From: Monomorium pharaonis
Taxonomy: Eukaryota; Arthropoda; Insecta; Hymenoptera; Formicidae
Length of the DNA stretch: 64,000 nt
Direction: 5' to 3'
Assembly (NCBI RefSeq): GCF_013373865.1
Contig: NC_050475.1
Coordinates: forward strand, 16,042,358-16,106,357
In this document: one piece after another, positions 59,964-64,000 of the stretch
Layout of the letters: each line of letters starts with the position of its first letter
Numbering within the stretch: the first letter of the stretch is position 1
Made by a program: the position numbers and the translations under genes
The notes under the pieces: model-generated
Seen by the model: the letters and a program-made list of their open reading frames with translations, nothing else
What the model was told of the DNA's origin: nothing
The model's database searches: none

Positions 59964-62900
59964 GTGAGGTACCAAGTTGAAGGTGAATGGCGGGCGTGGC
60001 GGGTAGTCAAGGTAGGGTGAGTGCATCCTGCTGCAACGATGCCTTGATCACCGTCTTCCTTTCTTTCAAGCTATTCCACTTCGAAGGACGTTTCTTCGAG
60101 ATATCTGCGGTTCCCAGTTGAACATTTCTGCACGTAAAGGCGCAAAGTCTCGTTTTCCAGCCGATTACTCTTGTACTACTAAATTATTATTGCACGTATT
60201 AAAGTTCAACGTTAAAGAACTAAATGGCACACTAATACAAGAGGTATTTAAGAAAAAATCGAATTCATTATACGGAAATTATAGTTCACGTAACTTTCAC
60301 ACCACAGGAAAAAGCCTTTGTTTCGTTCCTTATAAAAAAAGTATTGCGTAATTATAATCCGTATATGTCAACCGGTGTCCCGTGTGTTTGGCACCGTGTA
60401 ACGTCATGTTAAAACTTCGTATCGTTAAAAACCGTAGGCCTCGTAATACGCGGTCGTCTCGTGTACGACGCGCGTTTTTTCGCAAAGAGAAACATTTCAT
60501 TCGCATCGGTTCGACGCGCCGGGGATTTAATCTCGCTATTTGTCCACGTCCGTGACGCGCTCGCGCGACACTCTTCTCTTTTCTCCGCTCCACCGAATGG
60601 GAGCGTTATTCCACTTTTTGTAAACGGGTGATTTCTCCGCGTCTCTTTCGCCCGCGGCTACACGAACACCTACCACTCCCGATTATTTGTCCACGTCTAT
60701 TTTTCGTGGTCCCCTCCCCGTCCTCCTCCCCTCGCCCCTCGTCGCTTTCATGTAATCCCTTTTTCCACCTGCATACTATCGGCTGAGTCACGGGCTCGTC
60801 GCGTCGTCTCGCGGTGACCGATTGTGCCGCATCATTTCTACGTCTAAAATCGAAAAATCAAGGTCAACGTACCGGCAGCGAAGACGCTGTCCACGTGTCG
60901 CCGTTCGTGCCCCGCCCTTTTGACGCGACTAACGAGCCGGGACTCGCCATGAGCTATCATCTTTCCTCTATCGCCGGTAACGAGCATGAATGTGCACATC
61001 ATCCGCGGGTCTCTACGATTTTTCAACGCGCCCGTAATGCGAACAATTAACTCCGGGCCGTAGTTACGAATTGTACGAATCATGTTTGCCGTCGTGTTTG
61101 TTGGAATTTTAACTTCCGGCAGTTCCTTGAGATGTGGGAATAAATTCTACGATGGCCGGTGAGAGGAGTGAAAGTTGAACACATAGAAATTGTCGTTCTT
61201 TTTTTAGAAACGCGTAATGAGCTTTAACATTTAAATTAAGATAATAATAAGTAATCTATTTTATAAATAATTAATAGATTTGTGTTTACTCAAGTCGAAA
61301 TTTTGATACTACTTTAACATCCATAAGGCTATTTTACACTTACTTAAATACTCGGAAAACTATGAAAAACCTATTTTGATGATATTACACCTATTAAACC
61401 TACTTTGATGCTCTCATTAACTTCTTTTTTGAACTTTTAATTCTATACGTTTCATTTTAATGCTACTTTGAAGCCGCAAATGCTTCCTAATATCGACGAG
61501 GTCGTCTTCGCGTTCATTAGACATTTTGTATCATTTAATCGACCGCGTTTCTATGTTTTTATCCCTTCCTCGTACGCGAGCGAGTTTTATTTTTCAGACT
61601 TTACCGTTTTGTACGGATTCGCGAGGCGAACGCGAGAAATGGTTCCGCTCTGAACCAGCCGGTTGCCCTGCGAGATTCATGGCTCGTAGATTCCGCAGGT
61701 CCCTTCGGTACGTTCGGAAAAATTGCCCGTGAGAGAGGTACTAATTTAATAATCTTCATTAACTGGCGTTCAGTCGGTGATTAAAGGAGGCGAAAAAAGA
61801 CGTGGAGAAGAAGAGGAGGGAAGGGGGAAGGTGGAGGCGGCGGAGGTGAAGGTTGGGGGCTGAAAGGAGGAGACCGAGAGAGGGAAATACGACCGTGGAA
61901 GGTTACCGTAGTGGCTGTGTCAAGTACTCGAGTGATGGGCAATTCAGCGGCAGAGGCAACGGAGGAAAGGGAGGAGGGAAGATCGGGAGGGCGTGGAGAG
62001 AGGAAAATAGGGTGTAGCACGAGAAGAAAAGAGAGAGAGAGAGAGAGCGAACTGTTTGCTCATTAGACCGGATAATTGCAGGTTGGTCTGGACTCACCTC
62101 GTCTCGAATCGCCTCGACCTCACCTTACCTCGAACTTTGTTCGTCTCGTTCGTCGCTCCTTGCTTCGTTGTCTTGGATTTTTGTCCCGCTCTTTGTTCAT
62201 TGCTGCATAATTTTATTACTATCGGCCAAATAAAATTTATCGAACAACTTCACATCTGATATTTTTAACATGCTCTTCTATAGTTTTTATATTTATATTT
62301 AGACAAAAGTTACGTGTACCTAAGTTATTCTAATATTACGTTCGAATTCGCCAGTAAACGATATTTAGTGTAAAAAACCGAGTATTTTCGTTATGCGGTT
62401 ATTTCAAAAGTACATTGTTACGCCAATCCTTTCGAAGAAAGAGAGGATGTTACAGAGATTGAAACATCTTCTCTCTGCTTTGCCATCTTTTTTCTAACTT
62501 TTACTTTACGTTTAAATTACACAAAAAGCATTCCCGCACTCAGGTGTGTGCCGGTCAGTGCGACTGCACGATCAGAAAGACAGCCGTAATGCGCTTTGAG
62601 ACTTTTTCTCACGGTGCTGGGGTTTCGCGAAGCGAATTGTAGTTACATGACAATGGCCCACGGGATTGCGAGCGCGACAGTTGCGAGGGAATAGTTTCCG
62701 ACTATTGTGGTCGAACATCGACAGTTCTCGATTCGCGCGATGTAATAGCTCTTTCTTAGCGGCTGAGCAGAGAAAGAGGAAAAGTGAGACCGTCTATGTG
62801 CGCCCGTAAATAGAAACGCAATGGGGACGAGCGAGGGGATAAGAGCTGCTGCCGTTTGCTTATAAGTAATATAACGTACGGGTGAAAAGTTAATTAATTC

Positions 62901-64000
62901 TAATAAGTTCCCAATAATATATAGGCGAGCTCTACGGGCCGGCCCCACTGCTGAGACATTCATTGCTTGTCGTAAAAGCCCTCCATAACCCCGACTCCTC
63001 TATTCGCGGAGAGAATGTAACGAGGATGTAATATTTCGATACGGTGATGTACATGTTACCGTTAAAGCTTACTCTGGTTAATGATGACATGCAATGACGT
63101 TCGTAAAAATAAACGCAGCGTTGTTGCGAAAACGATGAAACAGGGAGCTGAATAAGTAACAAAATTTTTTAAAATTGACTAATATCCAAGAATACTCTCT
63201 ATTTTAGTAACATATTTAATTGATTTATTTTTTGCATTAAAAAAATTATATTTTTAACATTATAATGTTATATATATATATTTTTTTTTGTGAAATTGAA
63301 GAAAAGTTTTTAATAAGATATAGCACATATTAAGTGATATATGTTCATGTATATGCCTTTGACATATTTTAATAGTTAATAACTTGGCAAGCATATCTCC
63401 ACAGAATATTCGAAAACGTATTTCATTAGTCCGAAATGGACATTTAGGCGGATCTTTATGCAGCTGACACATCCATATGCATATTCAGATGTCACCGAGT
63501 ACATCGCGATGGACATATGACTCAGTTTCGGCTCGTTAATAATAAGTTATCCTTATCTCCGTGGAACTGTGCGTTAAACGATCTCATTGACATTCACTTC
63601 GGCCGCATCGGCGAAACCGTTTAAATTCCGCATCGCGGAGGCCACCGCGCGCCGGTAATCGATTACAGCCGCATTGCGGGAATGCACGCAATTGTTGCGT
63701 CCCCGTTTACGCATATACGTTTCGCATACCCGAGAGCGCGCGCCGCATACTCGCTGGAATTGCTTTTTTTCGCGTTTGTACATCCGCTTGTTTAAAATGC
63801 ATGTGATATTTGAGTTTCGATCGCCGCACTACCGCGCGTTTTATTACGTCTGTTTGGCGATTCGCGACATTAATATCAATACCTGACGAGCCGCGTCCTT
63901 AAACGGTAATCAAACTTTCGTGCACGTACGATTAATTTATTTTTATCATCATGGCTTGATTTATAGTTATGTAAGAAAGCTACTTTTCCTTGTAAATTAT

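Larger units (their letters stand above)
57496..64000 (+). other. Putative intron: CpG-rich blocks and microsatellites
   Basis: CpG-rich blocks lie at about 58,740-59,520, 60,380-61,150 and 63,560-63,900. There is (GGAA)n at 58,997-59,026, a long (GA)n at 59,894-59,960, a purine-rich tract at 61,788-61,985 and (GA)n at 62,031-62,047. GTRAG-like words on the minus strand cluster in CTCGTCTC-rich DNA at 62,090-62,140. A 106-codon minus-strand ATG frame at 62,643-62,963 is unrecognised. No gene is supported. Confidence 0.4.

Noticed and set aside
59750..60026. Minus-strand poly Ser-Leu frames
   Set aside because: Artefact of the 67-bp (GA)n microsatellite.
62056..62140. Several minus-strand GAG/GTGAGT and GAG/GTAAGG donor-like sites
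   Set aside because: They are generated by CTCGTCTC/CTCACCT near-repeats clustered in one place. No accompanying exon signal.
1..64000. CRISPR array, bacterial operon or phage-like system
   Set aside because: No regularly spaced direct repeats, no clustered co-directional genes and no ribosome-binding patterns. Composition and repeats are eukaryotic.

Overview
The window looks like nuclear DNA of an insect, most likely a hymenopteran and plausibly an ant. This is inferred from AT-rich DNA broken by many 0.3-2 kb CpG-dense blocks, abundant (GA)n, (CA)n and (CG)n microsatellites, and many short TA-flanked inverted-repeat elements. I recognise no protein family in any frame. There is no rRNA, no convincing tRNA, no CRISPR array and no bacterial-type operon. 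Nearly all long open frames are chance readings of CpG-rich or simple-repeat DNA, and many of them lack an ATG.

Layout: (1) 1-10,600 is AT-rich, apparently intergenic DNA loaded with inverted-repeat transposable elements, two of them nested in others. They include a 1.28-kb near-palindrome (2245-3525) inside an older element (about 1661-3832), and a 407-bp element (4237-4643) inside a 1.5-kb hAT-like element (about 4059-5558). A small CpG-rich patch at 7060-7540 ends in a splice-donor-like site on the minus strand. (2) 10,640-13,012 is a strongly CpG-rich, low-complexity block ending in a donor-like GTGAGT at 13,013. I read it as the promoter plus untranslated leader exon of a plus-strand gene whose other exons lie beyond this window or are not recognisable. 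(3) 13,013-64,000 would then be a very long first intron, about 51 kb, alternating AT-rich stretches with CpG-rich blocks. Near 33.2-33.96 kb lies a possible alternative first exon: an ATG frame at 33,863 runs into GTGAGT at 33,959.

Inside the putative intron the structure most worth following up is a set of diverged local duplications: 34.78/35.25 kb, 37.58/38.15 kb and 44.35/45.22 kb. Each pair is 0.45-0.9 kb apart, and each carries a WGATAA-type core in a CpG-rich setting. They look like duplicated cis-regulatory modules. Several compact hairpin elements (16.95, 25.08, 31.26, 51.31 and 57.34 kb) are near-perfect inverted repeats, so they could be MITEs and, if transcribed within the intron, sources of hairpin small RNA.

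Limits: without alignment, RNA or repeat-library searches, the gene identity, the transcription start and the exon status of all candidates remain inference. Confidence values reflect this.
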